Shown piece by piece: positions 42,287-53,962 of a stretch of DNA of 64,000 nucleotides. Position 1 is the stretch's first letter. Every line of letters starts with the position of its first letter. The DNA is from Zwartia hollandica (lineage in GTDB: Bacteria > Pseudomonadota > Gammaproteobacteria > Burkholderiales > Burkholderiaceae_B): NCBI RefSeq assembly GCF_019923725.1, contig NZ_JAHXRI010000010.1:396636-460635 (forward strand), read 5' to 3'. Made by a program: the position numbers and the translations under genes. Under the pieces are notes generated by a model, which saw only the letters and a program-made list of their open reading frames with translations, did not search any database and was not told the origin of the DNA.

Positions 42287-44449
42287 CTACTGCGATGCTG
42301 CGGGCGCGTCAGGTGCTGCAGCAGGTGCAGGTGCACCACCTTGCTGCTCGATGCCACCAATCGCCTTCACCGAAAGACGCAAACGACCTTTGTCATCGGC
42401 CTCGATCACTTTAACGCGCAGGTTTTGACCAACCTTGAGCACGTCATTGATGTTGGCAATGCGGTAGTTTGCAATCTCCGAGATGTGCAGCAAACCATCA
42501 CGGCCTGGCAACACTTGCACGATCGCACCAAAGTCTAGCAGACGCAGAACACTACCTTCGTATTCCTGGCCCACTTCAACATCGGCAGTCAGCTCAGTGA
42601 TACGACGCTGTGCTTCGCGTGCACGATCGAGATCAGCGCTCGAAATGACAATGGCGCCATCATCCGAAATATCAATCTGGCAACCCGTTTCTTCGGTCAA
42701 GGCACGGATGGTTGCACCACCTTTACCAATCACGTCGCGGATTTTTTCTGGATTGATCTTCATGGACAACATGCGTGGCGCAAATTCAGACAACTCTGTA
42801 CGTACGCCCTGTGTGGCCTCACGCATCTTCGACAGGATGTGCATCCGGCCGTCGCGCGCTTGTGCCAAAGCAACCTGCATGATTTCTTTGGTGATGCCCT
42901 GGATTTTGATGTCCATCTGCAACGCAGTGATACCTTTATCGGTACCGGCAACTTTAAAGTCCATGTCACCCAAGTGATCTTCATCACCGAGGATGTCAGT
43001 TAAAACTGCAAATTTGCCTGCGTCAAGAATCAGACCCATCGCAACACCAGCGACCAAATCTTTAACTGGCACACCAGCATCCATCATTGCGAGCGAACCG
43101 CCGCAGACCGATGCCATCGAAGATGAACCGTTTGATTCGGTGATCTCGGAGACAAGGCGGATGGTGTACTGGAAGTCAGCAGCTTCTGGCAGTAATGGCA
43201 CCAGCGAACGCTTAGCCAAACGACCATGACCGATTTCACGACGCTTCGGCGTACCGACGCGGCCAGTTTCGCCAGTGGCGAACGGAGGCATGTTGTAGTG
43301 CATCAGGAAACGGTCACGATACTCGCCCATGAGCGCGTCAATGATTTGTTCGTTTTGCTTGGTGCCCAAGGTCGCAATAACCAGCGCCTGTGTTTCACCG
43401 CGCGTAAACAATGCACTGCCGTGCACGCGAGGCAACACGCCCAGACGAATCGAAATCGGACGCACGGTGCGTGTATCACGACCATCGATACGTGGCTCAC
43501 CTGACAGAATCTGGCTGCGCACGATACGGGCTTCAAGATCGAACAAAATGTTATCAACCGTTACCGAGTCTGGCTTGGTTGTGCCTGCGGCAGCAGCTTC
43601 TTCAGCAAGCTTTCCATGCACGTCAGCGTAAACCTGGCGCAGCTGCGTTGTGCGCTCTTGCTTTTGACGCGTCTGGTAGGCGGCGTTGAGAGGGCCTTGT
43701 GCGGCAGCCGTAACTGAAGCGATCAAGGCTTCGTTTTTAGCGGCGGGGGCCCACACCCAGTCTGGCTTGCCAGCTTCGCGCACGAGGTCGTGAATCGCAC
43801 TGATGACAGCTTGCATTTGGGTATGACCAAAGACCACGCCACCGAGCATGATTTCTTCGGACAATTGCTGCGCTTCAGATTCCACCATCAACACGGCGGC
43901 TTCTGTACCAGCAACAACCAAATCCATCTGCGATGTCTTGAGCTGTGTGGCGGTCGGATTCACGAGGTACTGACCATCGATATAACCAACACGCGCGGCA
44001 CCAATCGGGCCGTTGAATGGAATACCTGAAACAGCCAAAGCAGCCGATGCACCGATCATCGCAGGGATGTCAGGATCGATCTCTGGGTTGCACGACAAGA
44101 CATGAATGATCACCTGAACTTCGTTGTAGAAGCCTTCAGGGAACAAAGGGCGCAAAGGACGATCGATCAAGCGCGACGTCAGCGTTTCTTTTTCGGAGGG
44201 CTTACCTTCGCGCTTGAAGAACCCGCCGGGGATCTTGCCAGCTGCGTAAGTTTTTTCGATGTAATCGACGGTCAGGGGGAAAAAATCCTGACCTGCTTTT
44301 GCATCTTTTTTAGCAACAACTGTTGCAAGTACAACGGTGTCTTCGATTGTGACCAGCACTGCACCCGACGACTGGCGAGCGATTTCGCCTGTCTCGAGCA
44401 CGACTGTGTGTTGGCCGTACTGAAATGATTTGGTCACTTTATTGAACAT
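42287..44449 (-). CDS. pnp: Polyribonucleotide nucleotidyltransferase (PNPase)
   Basis: A 720-residue 3'-5' phosphorolytic exoribonuclease and degradosome component. Two RNase PH-like domains (about 12-230 and 320-545), a KH domain ([27 protein letters not shown], about 560-615) and an S1 domain ([35 protein letters not shown], about 625-690) are all present. The tail is Ala/Pro-rich. It follows rpsO as in most proteobacteria. Confidence 0.98.
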   Translation of the reverse strand: MFNKVTKSFQYGQHTVVLETGEIARQSSGAVLVTIEDTVVLATVVAKKDAKAGQDFFPLTVDYIEKTYAAGKIPGGFFKREGKPSEKETLTSRLIDRPLRPLFPEGFYNEVQVIIHVLSCNPEIDPDIPAMIGASAALAVSGIPFNGPIGAARVGYIDGQYLVNPTATQLKTSQMDLVVAGTEAAVLMVESEAQQLSEEIMLGGVVFGHTQMQAVISAIHDLVREAGKPDWVWAPAAKNEALIASVTAAAQGPLNAAYQTRQKQERTTQLRQVYADVHGKLAEEAAAAGTTKPDSVTVDNILFDLEARIVRSQILSGEPRIDGRDTRTVRPISIRLGVLPRVHGSALFTRGETQALVIATLGTKQNEQIIDALMGEYRDRFLMHYNMPPFATGETGRVGTPKRREIGHGRLAKRSLVPLLPEAADFQYTIRLVSEITESNGSSSMASVCGGSLAMMDAGVPVKDLVAGVAMGLILDAGKFAVLTDILGDEDHLGDMDFKVAGTDKGITALQMDIKIQGITKEIMQVALAQARDGRMHILSKMREATQGVRTELSEFAPRMLSMKINPEKIRDVIGKGGATIRALTEETGCQIDISDDGAIVISSADLDRAREAQRRITELTADVEVGQEYEGSVLRLLDFGAIVQVLPGRDGLLHISEIANYRIANINDVLKVGQNLRVKVIEADDKGRLRLSVKAIGGIEQQGGAPAPAAAPDAPAASQ

Positions 44450-44474
44450 GACAATTTATTCCTTACAAATGAAA

Positions 44475-44516
44475 AACCGTGGGCGTCGCAGCACGCGTGC
44501 CGCATCAACCACGGTT
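44475..44516 (-). ncRNA. Hairpin in the rpsO-pnp leader (candidate RNase III site)
   Basis: AACCGTGG and CCACGGTT form an 8-bp stem around a 26-nt GC-rich loop that can fold further. It stands 26 bp before the pnp start. In E. coli a stem in the same place is cut by RNase III and used by PNPase to control its own mRNA; the equivalence here is by position. Confidence 0.5.
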
Positions 44517-44548
44517 GATTCACGGGGAGACTGCCCCACAGATTCCGA

Positions 44549-44818
44549 TCACTTGCGCAGACCGAGTTTTTCGATCAGTGCGCGATAAGAATCAGGGTTG
44601 CGGCCCTTGAGATAATCGAGCAACTTACGGCGACGGCTAACCATGCGAAGCAGGCCGCGACGTGAGTGGTGGTCTTTCAGGTGAGTTTTGAAGTGATCTG
44701 TCAGCTCGTTGATACGAGCAGTAAGCAAAGCAACTTGAACTTCAGGTGAACCGGTATCGCCCTGAGCGCGCTGAAACTGCGCAACGATGTCGGATTTTTT
44801 AATATCAGCTACAGACAT
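44549..44818 (-). CDS. rpsO: 30S ribosomal protein S15
   Basis: An 89-residue protein with the S15 signature [26 protein letters not shown] and the start [16 protein letters not shown]. Binds the central domain of 16S rRNA. The ATG at 44818 gives the universal length; a longer frame is not needed. Cotranscribed with pnp. Confidence 0.98.
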   Translation of the reverse strand: MSVADIKKSDIVAQFQRAQGDTGSPEVQVALLTARINELTDHFKTHLKDHHSRRGLLRMVSRRRKLLDYLKGRNPDSYRALIEKLGLRK

Positions 44819-44971
44819 TTTTATTACCTCAGATAACAAGCGTCAGGACCGAGGCGCCCTGACGTGATTGGATTAAAGAGCTTTAAAAACAATGCTTTTT
44901 ATAAGTAAAGCCGCACGATTATAGCTGATTGGCTAAAATGACGATCAAACCGTCTTCAAGGACAAACCACC

Positions 44972-45514
44972 ATGTCAGTACTCAGCAATATTTTGTGCGC
45001 TGCTCTTATGAAAAACGCCCGCATGACAAAACTTAGTGTTTTAGTAGGTGCAGCGCTACTGACCGGTTGTGCAAATATGAACACCGTCCCGCCGGGCACG
45101 CCATTGGCCGAGGTGATCAAAAAGTACGGCAAACCAGACACCATCTGCAAAAAAGACGATGGCACAGAGCGCTTGATCTGGTCTGGGCAACCCTACGGTC
45201 AATTTTCTTGGGGTGGCACAATAGCCAAAGATGGCAAAGTCATCAAGATTGAACAAGTACTCACGGATGAGCAATTTGAAGTCTTGAGTGTAGGTAAATG
45301 GTCAGCAAAACAAGTCGAATGCCAATTTGGGCCGCCTGCTAACACCTACGGGATCGCCAAGGGTAATGAAATTGTCTGGGCCTATCGCTACAAACAATAT
45401 GATATTTGGCCCTCTATGATGTACGTTTACATGGGCTCTGATGGCCAACATGTCACGCGTTTTCATCCTGCGCCAGATCCCTTGACCTTGAGCGACAGTC
45501 TGTTTCCCATATAA
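44972..45514 (+). CDS. Putative lipoprotein, SmpA/BamE-like domain possible
   Basis: A protein of up to 180 residues with a lipobox LLTGC after a hydrophobic run (KLSVLVGAALLTGCAN), so it is likely lipid-anchored. The part after PPGTPLAEVIKKYGKPD resembles the small beta-sheet domains of SmpA/BamE-like lipoproteins, repeated again at VECQFGPPANTYG. ATG 44972 has AAGGA 9 nt upstream; MTKLSV at 45023 would give a more standard signal peptide but lacks a ribosome-binding site. Function not known. Confidence 0.72.
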   Translation: MSVLSNILCAALMKNARMTKLSVLVGAALLTGCANMNTVPPGTPLAEVIKKYGKPDTICKKDDGTERLIWSGQPYGQFSWGGTIAKDGKVIKIEQVLTDEQFEVLSVGKWSAKQVECQFGPPANTYGIAKGNEIVWAYRYKQYDIWPSMMYVYMGSDGQHVTRFHPAPDPLTLSDSLFPI

Positions 45515-45518
45515 ACCA

Positions 45519-45543
45519 AAAGCCGGCATCTGCCGGCTTTTTT
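45519..45543. terminator. Terminator between the lipoprotein gene and pssA
   Basis: AAAGCCGGCA / TGCCGGCTTT, 10-bp arms with a 2-nt centre and a T run on the + strand. It overlaps the pssA stop by two bases, so it may serve both convergent genes. Confidence 0.85.
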
Positions 45544-46309
45544 ATCGCTGATTGCGCGACGCAGAAAGCTGACCTTGCCGGCGCCAACGCCACAACCACA
45601 CGCCCCAGCCCGATAAGCCATAAATCACGAATAACGCAAACAGCACAACGGGAGGGTCGCTCGAGATAAACACAAACCCCGCGACAAATACCAAAATGAC
45701 CCAAAACGGCACGCTACGACCCAACGCAAACGACTTGCCACTGTAAAACGGCAAATTAGTCACCATCGCAATCCCGCAGTATAAGGTCAGCACAAACGAG
45801 GTCCACGCTAGAAACTCGCGTGGCACCTGCAAACGATTATCCACCACGAGCCACACAAAACCAGCGATCAATGCGCCGGCAGCCGGACTGGGAAGACCTT
45901 GAAAGAAACGCTTGTCTACCACTGCGATATTCGTATTGAAACGCGCAAGCCGAAGGGCTGCTCCGGCAACATACACGAACGCCGCAAGCCAGCCCCAGCG
46001 GCCCAGGTCGTGCAGCATCCATTCGTACATCACGAGTGCTGGCGCAACGCCAAATGACGTCATATCAGAGAGCGAGTCGTATTGCTCACCAAATGCGGAG
46101 GTTGTATTGGTCAAGCGCGCTACGCGACCGTCCATACCGTCAAGCACCAAGGCACAAAAGATTGCAATGGCAGCCATCTCAAAGCGTCCGTTCATCGCCT
46201 GCACGACAGCATAAAAACCTGCAAACAACGCCGCAGTCGTGAAGGCGTTGGGAAGCAGGTAAATGCCGCGATGGCGTTGTTCAGGGTCGCGCATTGGATT
46301 GTTAGCCAT
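45542..46309 (-). CDS. pssA: CDP-diacylglycerol-serine O-phosphatidyltransferase
   Basis: Makes phosphatidylserine for phosphatidylethanolamine synthesis. The CDP-alcohol transferase motif is complete: DGMDGRVARLTNTTSAFGEQYDSLSD (about residues 58-83). The 255-residue protein has about seven helices and a basic tail. It follows psd by 17 bp, so the last two PE synthesis steps are coupled. Confidence 0.95.
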   Translation of the reverse strand: MANNPMRDPEQRHRGIYLLPNAFTTAALFAGFYAVVQAMNGRFEMAAIAIFCALVLDGMDGRVARLTNTTSAFGEQYDSLSDMTSFGVAPALVMYEWMLHDLGRWGWLAAFVYVAGAALRLARFNTNIAVVDKRFFQGLPSPAAGALIAGFVWLVVDNRLQVPREFLAWTSFVLTLYCGIAMVTNLPFYSGKSFALGRSVPFWVILVFVAGFVFISSDPPVVLFALFVIYGLSGWGVWLWRWRRQGQLSASRNQR

Positions 46310-46326
46310 GGAGGCGCCTCAAAAGT

Positions 46327-46977
46327 TTAAGAGGGTAAATCGGCAAGCACTGTGCTCGTTGCACTGACTTTATCGCCGATTGCGACACGTGGTCGTGACC
46401 CAATTGGCAGATAGACATCGACCCTCGAACCAAAGCGAATAAAGCCATAACGCTGACCACGCGCCATCGTATCACCCGCTTTGGCGTAACAAAGAATCCG
46501 CTTGGCGACTAAGCCCGCCACCTGAACCGCGGCCACAATATGCCCAGCATCCGTGCGCAACACCATGGCGTTGCGCTCATTTTCCAGAGAGGCCTTGTCT
46601 AGCGCTGCATTGAAAAACTTGCCAGGAAAATATTCAGTGCTCAGCACTTCACCGTCCACCGGACTGCGATTACTGTGCACGTTAAATACATTCATAAACA
46701 CACTGATCTTGAGCGCTTCACGCTGTGCGTAAGGATCAAGCGTTTGCTCCACCACAACGATACGTCCATCAGCCGGTGACAATACTGCATTGCCTTCGGT
46801 CGAGCCCGAGCGCGCAGGATCACGGAAAAATTGCAGGATAAAAACTGCAATCACCCAAAAAAGAATAGACCAGGCAGGCGACAGAAATGTCACCAGCAAG
46901 GCGATCGCGACGGAGCCCGCTAGAAAAGGCCAACCCTCACGGGCAATAATAGGATGCGGATAATGTGGTGTATTCAT
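46327..46977 (-). CDS. psd: Phosphatidylserine decarboxylase proenzyme
   Basis: Converts phosphatidylserine to phosphatidylethanolamine. This is the short (about 216-residue) type with the self-cleaving [10 protein letters not shown] site near the C-terminus, where the Ser becomes the pyruvoyl group. [10 protein letters not shown] and [18 protein letters not shown] are the other family segments. The ATG at 46977 (MNTPHYPHP) is used; a frame from 47007 would enter the ilvC terminator. Confidence 0.95.
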   Translation of the reverse strand: MNTPHYPHPIIAREGWPFLAGSVAIALLVTFLSPAWSILFWVIAVFILQFFRDPARSGSTEGNAVLSPADGRIVVVEQTLDPYAQREALKISVFMNVFNVHSNRSPVDGEVLSTEYFPGKFFNAALDKASLENERNAMVLRTDAGHIVAAVQVAGLVAKRILCYAKAGDTMARGQRYGFIRFGSRVDVYLPIGSRPRVAIGDKVSATSTVLADLPS

Positions 46978-46993
46978 CGTAAGCGAAAGGTTA

Positions 46994-47026
46994 ACCCAAA
47001 AAAACACGCCCCGAAGGGCGTGTTTT
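46994..47026 (-). terminator. Terminator of the ilv operon
   Basis: AAAACACGCCC and GGGCGTGTTTT with a UUCG tetraloop (minus-strand sense) and a T run. It lies about 72 bp after the ilvC stop and 24 bp before psd. Confidence 0.88.
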
Positions 47027-47097
47027 CGAATGCCGGCTGAACTGAGTCAGGCCTTCGGATCACTTTCGCAAGCCGAAACACCAGAAATGCCTCAAAA

Positions 47098-48132
<1,035 letters not shown>

Positions 48133-48195
48133 TTAAGTTGAATACAGTAATGCTTAAAGCTATTGGTTTGAATCAAATCAATCGACCAACGCCGA

Positions 48196-48687
48196 TCAAA
48201 GTTTAAGAATGCGTTCGCCGCGGCCAATCCCCGAGACACCCGTACGGACGGTTTCGAGGATAGCGCTACGATCCAGCGCATCAATAAAAGCTTGCACCTT
48301 CTCCTGGTTTCCCGTGAGCTCGATGGTGTAGGCCTTATCTGTTACGTCAATGATGCGTCCGCGAAAAACATCCGCCATACGCTTCATTTCTTCGCGCTCT
48401 TTGCCCACTGCGCGCACTTTAATCAGCATCAGTTCGCGCTCGATATGTGGACCTTCTGTCAGGTCAACCACTTTGATCACATCAATCAACCGATTCAAGT
48501 GTTTAGTGATTTGCTCGATCACATCATCGGACCCCATGGTGACGAGCGTCAAGCGAGACAGGGTGCTGTCTTCAGTGGGCGCAACCGTCAGGGTTTCAAT
48601 GTTGTAACCACGCGCAGAAAACAAACCCACCACACGCGAAAGTGCGCCAGGAGCGTTTTCCATCAGAACAGAAATTACGTGTTTCAT
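48196..48687 (-). CDS. ilvH: Acetolactate synthase small (regulatory) subunit
   Basis: A 163-residue subunit with an N-terminal ACT domain (MKHVISVLMENAPGALSRVVGLFSARGYNIETL) that senses valine, and the usual C-terminal ACT-like half. Length matches IlvH/IlvN of betaproteobacteria. It starts 10 bp after ilvI and forms the holoenzyme with it. Confidence 0.97.
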   Translation of the reverse strand: MKHVISVLMENAPGALSRVVGLFSARGYNIETLTVAPTEDSTLSRLTLVTMGSDDVIEQITKHLNRLIDVIKVVDLTEGPHIERELMLIKVRAVGKEREEMKRMADVFRGRIIDVTDKAYTIELTGNQEKVQAFIDALDRSAILETVRTGVSGIGRGERILKL

Positions 48688-48697
48688 GGTGGTCTCC

Positions 48698-50416
48698 TTA
48701 TAGATCTTCAGAGCCGAGCAACATTTCGGTCAGGCCCTTACCCGCCTTGACCATTGGCCAGACGTTTTCGCTTTGATCCGTAATGAAGTCCATGAAAACC
48801 AGACGATCTTTCAACTTGAACGCTTCCCGCAAGGCGCCATCGACATCCGAAGGCTTGTCGATGCGCATCCCGACGTGGCCATACGCTTCTGCCAGCTTAA
48901 CGAAATCAGGCAAGGCATCCATGTAGGACTCGGCGTAACGCGAGGAATAGTCAATTTGCTGCCATTGGCGAACCATACCGAGGTACCGGTTGTTCAGGCA
49001 CAAAATCTTCGGTGTGAGGTGATACTGCCGACAGGTGGAGAGCTCTTGAATGTTCATCTGGATTGAGCCCTCGCCCGTAATGCAAGCAACCGTTGCATCA
49101 GGATGGGCCATCTGAACGCCCATGGCGTAGGGCAAACCCACGCCCATCGTGCCCAAGCCGCCTGAATTAATCCAACGGCGAGGCTTGTCAAACCCGTAGT
49201 ACTGCGCGGCCCACATTTGATGCTGACCCACATCGGAGGTAATGTACGCATCACCCCCAGTGACTTCCCAAAGCTTTTGTACGACCGACTGCGGCTTGAT
49301 TAGTTCGGCCGAATCGGCGAACTTCATACACTCTTTACCGCGCCAGATTTGAACCTGCTGCCACCATTTGGCCAAGGCGTCTTTATTAGGCTTGGTCTCT
49401 ACGGCTGCAGCTTGATACTGCTCCATCAATTCAATCAGCACATCTTTAACGTTCCCAACAATTGGCACGTCAACCTTCACACGCTTGGAGATCGAAGAGG
49501 GATCGATATCGATATGAACAATCTTGCGTAGATTCTGTGCAAAGTGCTTGGGGTTACCAATCACACGGTCGTCGAAGCGTGCGCCAACTGCAATCAGGAC
49601 ATCGCAATGCTGCATTGCCATGTTTGCTTCGTAGGTGCCATGCATACCGGGCATTCCAACGAATTGCTTATCGGTTGAAGGATAAGCACCCAAGCCCATC
49701 AAGGTATTCGTGCAGGGTGCACCAATCATCTTGACAAATTGTTGTAGCTCAGGCGCCGCGTCGGACAAGATCACGCCGCCACCCGAATAAATCATCGGGC
49801 GTTCGGCTTGCAGCAGCATCTGCACTGCTTTTTTAATTTGTCCCTGATGTCCTTTCACGACAGGCGTGTAGGAACGCATCACGGGCTCACCCTTGGCTGG
49901 CGAATACTTGTACCGCGCTGCAGTGATGTCTTTAGGGATATCCACCAGCACGGGGCCGGGTCGTCCGGTGCGTGCGAGGTAAAACGCTTTGTGTAAGGTG
50001 TCCGCTAGATCCTTGATGTCACGCACTAGGAAATTATGTTTGACGCATGGACGGGTAATGCCCACCGTGTCGCACTCTTGGAACGCGTCTTCACCGATTG
50101 CGTGGGTCGGAACTTGTCCACTAATCACCACCATCGGGATTGAGTCCATGTAGGCTGTCGCAATGCCCGTGACGGCATTGGTCACACCAGGACCGCTTGT
50201 GACTAAGCAAACGCCTACCTTGTCAGACGAGCGTGCATAAGCGTCTGCTGCGTGCACGGCTGCTTGCTCGTGTCGCACCAGAATATGTTTGAACTTATCT
50301 TGTTTGTAAATTGCGTCGTAGATGTATAAGACAGCGCCACCGGGATAGCCAAAAACGTGTTCTACGCCTTCGTCAGCCAAGCAACGCACGACGATGTCTG
50401 CGCCATTGAGTTCCAT
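48698..50416 (-). CDS. ilvI: Acetolactate synthase large (catalytic) subunit
   Basis: A 572-residue ThDP enzyme. The catalytic Glu is in VRHEQAAVHAADAYAR, the ThDP motif is GEGSIQMNIQELST...LCLNN, and GLGTMGVGLPYAMG precedes it. The ATG at 50416 (MELNGADIVV) has AAGGA 8 nt upstream and gives the family length; an extended frame is not supported. First gene of ilvI-ilvH-ilvC. Confidence 0.97.
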   Translation of the reverse strand: MELNGADIVVRCLADEGVEHVFGYPGGAVLYIYDAIYKQDKFKHILVRHEQAAVHAADAYARSSDKVGVCLVTSGPGVTNAVTGIATAYMDSIPMVVISGQVPTHAIGEDAFQECDTVGITRPCVKHNFLVRDIKDLADTLHKAFYLARTGRPGPVLVDIPKDITAARYKYSPAKGEPVMRSYTPVVKGHQGQIKKAVQMLLQAERPMIYSGGGVILSDAAPELQQFVKMIGAPCTNTLMGLGAYPSTDKQFVGMPGMHGTYEANMAMQHCDVLIAVGARFDDRVIGNPKHFAQNLRKIVHIDIDPSSISKRVKVDVPIVGNVKDVLIELMEQYQAAAVETKPNKDALAKWWQQVQIWRGKECMKFADSAELIKPQSVVQKLWEVTGGDAYITSDVGQHQMWAAQYYGFDKPRRWINSGGLGTMGVGLPYAMGVQMAHPDATVACITGEGSIQMNIQELSTCRQYHLTPKILCLNNRYLGMVRQWQQIDYSSRYAESYMDALPDFVKLAEAYGHVGMRIDKPSDVDGALREAFKLKDRLVFMDFITDQSENVWPMVKAGKGLTEMLLGSEDL

Positions 50417-50956
50417 AAAGTCATTCCTTTCATTACCGGCATCGCCCATATGACTGCATCCTCGGATAAAGAGAAACGCTGAACCGCGACAGGTGTTGCA
50501 ACATGACCCGACGTTTTCAGACTCACGGAGCCTGGCCACCCGGACACCTTGCCAACCCGGCACGCATTCGCCATTCGGCTATGCACGCACCCAACAGGGG
50601 TGCACTGGATCGAAACGGAAGCGCTGACCGATGCTTGTGGCAGGGGCAGCAGCAAAAGTTAAATGGCAAAGATGGTTGGGTGGTGACCCAAACTTTAAAA
50701 GCCATCGCACGAAAAAACGGTTAGTTTTTTGGCACGAACCTGAAACTTTACCGTGTTGTGCGGCGCAGCGCAACTCGGCAATATCTACGAAATCGTTGGC
50801 TAATAGAGCATTTAGGTCAAAATATGCCTTTGCCACTAGCTTTTTCACCGCAGACGCCGAGACGGTGCTAGATTATTAAATAAATTGCTGCGCTGCACAC
50901 AAAATCCTACTTGGGCGTGCGCTTGGCTTATCCCTGCCCCCCCCTTACAACACCCG
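50417..50956. other. 540-bp intergenic between divergent ilvI and the FUSC gene
   Basis: No convincing gene. A possible ilvI promoter on the minus strand is TTGCGC (50768-50773), 17 bp, TAAAGT (50745-50750), which would leave a 5' leader of about 320 nt. A minus-strand frame from 50705 (MAFKVWVTTQP..., with a CCCPC run) lies in that leader but has no run of Ile, Val or Leu codons as attenuation peptides do. No clear terminator-like hairpin was seen. Confidence 0.4.
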
Positions 50957-53134
50957 ATGAACGACGCAGTTAGCCAGCTCCAGCGCTTTTTGTTCAGCCA
51001 CCACTTATATAGCGGGGTGCGTCGGGCTGCGGGCATTTTGCTGCCCATCACGATTCTAGGCGGCATATTTGGCTGGTATGGGGCAGGTCTGATCGCGACC
51101 TTCGGCGCACTATGCGTCGCCTTTATTGATCAACCAGGCCCCCACGAGCATCGTGTGAGGGAGATGCTGGGTGGCACGCTGCTGAGCACCCTTACAGTGG
51201 CAATAACCGGTTTAGCCTCAAGCCACCCCCTGCTCATTTGGTTTGTGGTTATTGGGCAATGTTTCGCGTATTCCATGCTTTCCGTGTTCGGCAAAAAAGG
51301 CGGGCAAATCGGTTTTGCATGTTTGCTGCTCATGACTGTCACCATGCACGAGGCTATGCCAACCAACGAGGTCTGGTTGCACACACTGACCTCTTTCGCC
51401 GGTGGCCTTTTTTACACCTTGTTTAGCTATTCGTTGAGCCGTGTGATGCATGTGCGCGAAAAAGAGCAGGCCTTATCGGTTGCCTTATTCGCCACAGCGG
51501 ACTACATCGGACGACGTGCCGACATGTACGACTGTAGTCGCGACCTAGAGGATAGTTATCGCAAACTGGTGGCTTGCCAATCAAGCATGACCGATAAACA
51601 CCAAGGAGCACGTGACATGGTGTTACGCGGGCTCGCCAAAGCCGGTCTGATCACTGACTCCAAACGCATCATGCTTTGGAATCTGTTCATTGAAATGATC
51701 GACATTCTTGAGACTCTCGTTGCCACGCGTACAGACTACGCGTTACTCAGACAAAAGCTGGGCAACTCTGATGCAATTTTGTTTATGCGCGATGCGTTAC
51801 GCAAAATGTCAGTCGATCTTGACTACATCGCCTTATCGGTATCGAAGGAAACGACTGCCTCGCATCGCAGTAGCGTCAAAGCAGAACTTCGCGCGCTGGA
51901 ATACGAAATAGAGCAAATGACACGTAATGGCTTTGCGCAAAGCGATCCCAACACCTATAACCTCTGCGTTGAAATCCTAAGACGCCTGCGTCACAGCGCA
52001 GAAATTATCGAACGCATGATTGAGGCGACACAACGCAAGCCGAACGCTAAGCCGTTGGAATCAGTCATGCTTGACCAATCACTCAGCCAGTTTTTATCGC
52101 GCGAACACTTTCGCCTGCGCATGATCACTAGCAATCTGCGTCTGGACTCTCCGATCTGCAGGTATGCCTTACGCGTCGCCCTTGCAGCTGGGGTCGCAAT
52201 GACGGTCTGGACACTTATTCCACAGCTTGCGCAACAAGGCTACTGGATCCTGCTGACAGTACTCATCATCATGAAGCCGGGCTTTGCACTGACTCGACAG
52301 CGCAACGGTTGGCGCCTCGTAGGCACCTTGATTGGCTGCACTGTCGCGCTTGGCATTATGTTTGCTAATCTGAGCAACTCTTGGCTTCTCGCCATTATGG
52401 TGCTATCCACCATCATCGGCGGCAGCATGCTGCAGATCAATTACATGGTCGCATCCATCTTCAACACAAATGCCGTGTTGTTAGCCTTCCATTTTGTCGA
52501 CCCCTCGGCGGCCACCGTGATTGGCGATCGCGCGTTAGACACGTTTATCGGTTCGGTGATTTCGTTTGCCTGCAGTTACTTCCTGCCGTGGTGGGAATCG
52601 CAGTTCATGCCATCGCTTACCAGGGCCGCGATATCGGCAAATCGCGAATACCTGCGTGCGGGCTTGAAATATGTCACTGTCTTTCAGCAGTCAGGACAAA
52701 ACTCGCTCGACGAACAAGTCAAGCAAGCGGATTTGGCCTGGCGCCTATCTCGCAAAAACGCCTATGTCGCGCTGAGCAATCTAGCCGATGCATTTTATCG
52801 GATGATGCTCGAACCACACTCGCGTCAGTGGCATGCGGTCGAGTTCAACAATCTGATGATTCAAAACCATACACTCGCCTCGCAGATTGCAACAGTAATC
52901 CACACCTTGGCGACATCTCGCGAAGCACCGCAACCGATGACTGACCACCTTTTGGCACTCGTACCTTTTTTGGAAGCCCACAGAAGTGGCTATCTGCCTC
53001 CCTTACCTGCGATGGTGAGTGACGGCAGTCAACCCACACTCAGTTATCCCATGACACAATTACACAACACGGTCGCTGCAATCGATCAAGAGATGTCCAT
53101 CATTCATCAACACTTAACACCTGCTTCACTTTAA
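50957..53134 (+). CDS. FUSC-family inner membrane protein (aromatic acid exporter/YccS-like)
   Basis: A 725-residue protein with two membrane blocks: about residues 20-165 and again about 390-540, with a soluble helical region between and a soluble C-terminal domain. This duplicated layout is that of the FUSC/YccS-YhfK group, some of which are aromatic carboxylate exporters. WILLTVLIIMKPGFALTRQRNGWRLVGTLIGC is the family segment. The ATG at 50957 (MNDAVSQLQRF) is used because upstream codons lack membrane or family features. No partner HlyD-type gene adjoins it. Confidence 0.82.
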   Translation: MNDAVSQLQRFLFSHHLYSGVRRAAGILLPITILGGIFGWYGAGLIATFGALCVAFIDQPGPHEHRVREMLGGTLLSTLTVAITGLASSHPLLIWFVVIGQCFAYSMLSVFGKKGGQIGFACLLLMTVTMHEAMPTNEVWLHTLTSFAGGLFYTLFSYSLSRVMHVREKEQALSVALFATADYIGRRADMYDCSRDLEDSYRKLVACQSSMTDKHQGARDMVLRGLAKAGLITDSKRIMLWNLFIEMIDILETLVATRTDYALLRQKLGNSDAILFMRDALRKMSVDLDYIALSVSKETTASHRSSVKAELRALEYEIEQMTRNGFAQSDPNTYNLCVEILRRLRHSAEIIERMIEATQRKPNAKPLESVMLDQSLSQFLSREHFRLRMITSNLRLDSPICRYALRVALAAGVAMTVWTLIPQLAQQGYWILLTVLIIMKPGFALTRQRNGWRLVGTLIGCTVALGIMFANLSNSWLLAIMVLSTIIGGSMLQINYMVASIFNTNAVLLAFHFVDPSAATVIGDRALDTFIGSVISFACSYFLPWWESQFMPSLTRAAISANREYLRAGLKYVTVFQQSGQNSLDEQVKQADLAWRLSRKNAYVALSNLADAFYRMMLEPHSRQWHAVEFNNLMIQNHTLASQIATVIHTLATSREAPQPMTDHLLALVPFLEAHRSGYLPPLPAMVSDGSQPTLSYPMTQLHNTVAAIDQEMSIIHQHLTPASL

Positions 53135-53167
53135 ATATTCTCTTCGTTATCTCATAAGGAAAATGAT

Positions 53168-53950
53168 ATGTCCCTCAAAGGCAAAGTCGCGTTAGTTACT
53201 GGCGCTGCCAGCGGCATCGGTCGCCAAGCCGCCCTCACCCTCGCACAAAAAGGGGCAGCCGTTGTGATTGCGGATCTCAATCAATCCGCTGCAGACGCGG
53301 TTGCAACTCAAATCATAGAAGCAGGTGGCAAGGCCATGGGTGTTGTGATGGACGTGACCGACGAAGCCGCTGTGAATGCGGGCGTCGATCAAACCGTTAA
53401 ACAATTTGGCAGTATCGATATCTTGGTTGCAAACGCTGGCATTCAGATCGTGCATCCCGTGGAAGACTTTCCGTATGCCGAATGGAAGAAAGTCGTGTCG
53501 ATTCACCTAGACGGCTCCTTCTTAACCACCAAAGCAGCGCTCAAGCATATGTATGCGGCTGGGCGCGGCGGCTCGATCATTTACATGGGCTCGGTGCACT
53601 CACACGAGGCCTCGCGCTTGAAGTCAGCCTATGTGGCTGCCAAGCATGGCATCTTGGGTCTCGCTCGAGTGGTTGCCAAAGAAGGTGGTCCCAAGGGCGT
53701 ACGTGCAAACGTGGTCTGCCCAGGCTTTGTACGCACCCCTCTGGTCGAAAAACAAATCCCCGAGCAAGCAGCAGCTTTCAATATCAGCGAAGCCGAAGTG
53801 ATTAAAAACATCATGCTGAAAGATACAGTCGACGGCGAGTTCACCACAACTGAAGACGTGGCAAACGTCATTGCCTTTCTCGCGGGCTTTGAAAGCAATG
53901 CATTAACCGGTCAATCCGTAGTGGTCAGCCACGGCTGGAGCATGCACTAA
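53168..53950 (+). CDS. bdhA: 3-hydroxybutyrate dehydrogenase (SDR family)
   Basis: A 260-residue classical short-chain dehydrogenase: NAD-binding TGAASGIG (residues 11-18), NAG (about 90), catalytic Ser in [10 protein letters not shown] and Y-x3-K in [28 protein letters not shown] is the segment typical of bacterial 3-hydroxybutyrate dehydrogenases. Interconverts 3-hydroxybutyrate and acetoacetate in PHB turnover. AAGGAAA lies 6 nt before the ATG. Convergent with yaaA. Confidence 0.9.
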   Translation: MSLKGKVALVTGAASGIGRQAALTLAQKGAAVVIADLNQSAADAVATQIIEAGGKAMGVVMDVTDEAAVNAGVDQTVKQFGSIDILVANAGIQIVHPVEDFPYAEWKKVVSIHLDGSFLTTKAALKHMYAAGRGGSIIYMGSVHSHEASRLKSAYVAAKHGILGLARVVAKEGGPKGVRANVVCPGFVRTPLVEKQIPEQAAAFNISEAEVIKNIMLKDTVDGEFTTTEDVANVIAFLAGFESNALTGQSVVVSHGWSMH

Positions 53951-53962
53951 GCCGGCTTGTAG

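Noticed and set aside
50523-50705. Leader peptide for attenuation of the ilv operon
   Set aside because: The frame has no cluster of Ile, Val or Leu codons and no following terminator/antiterminator pair was visible.
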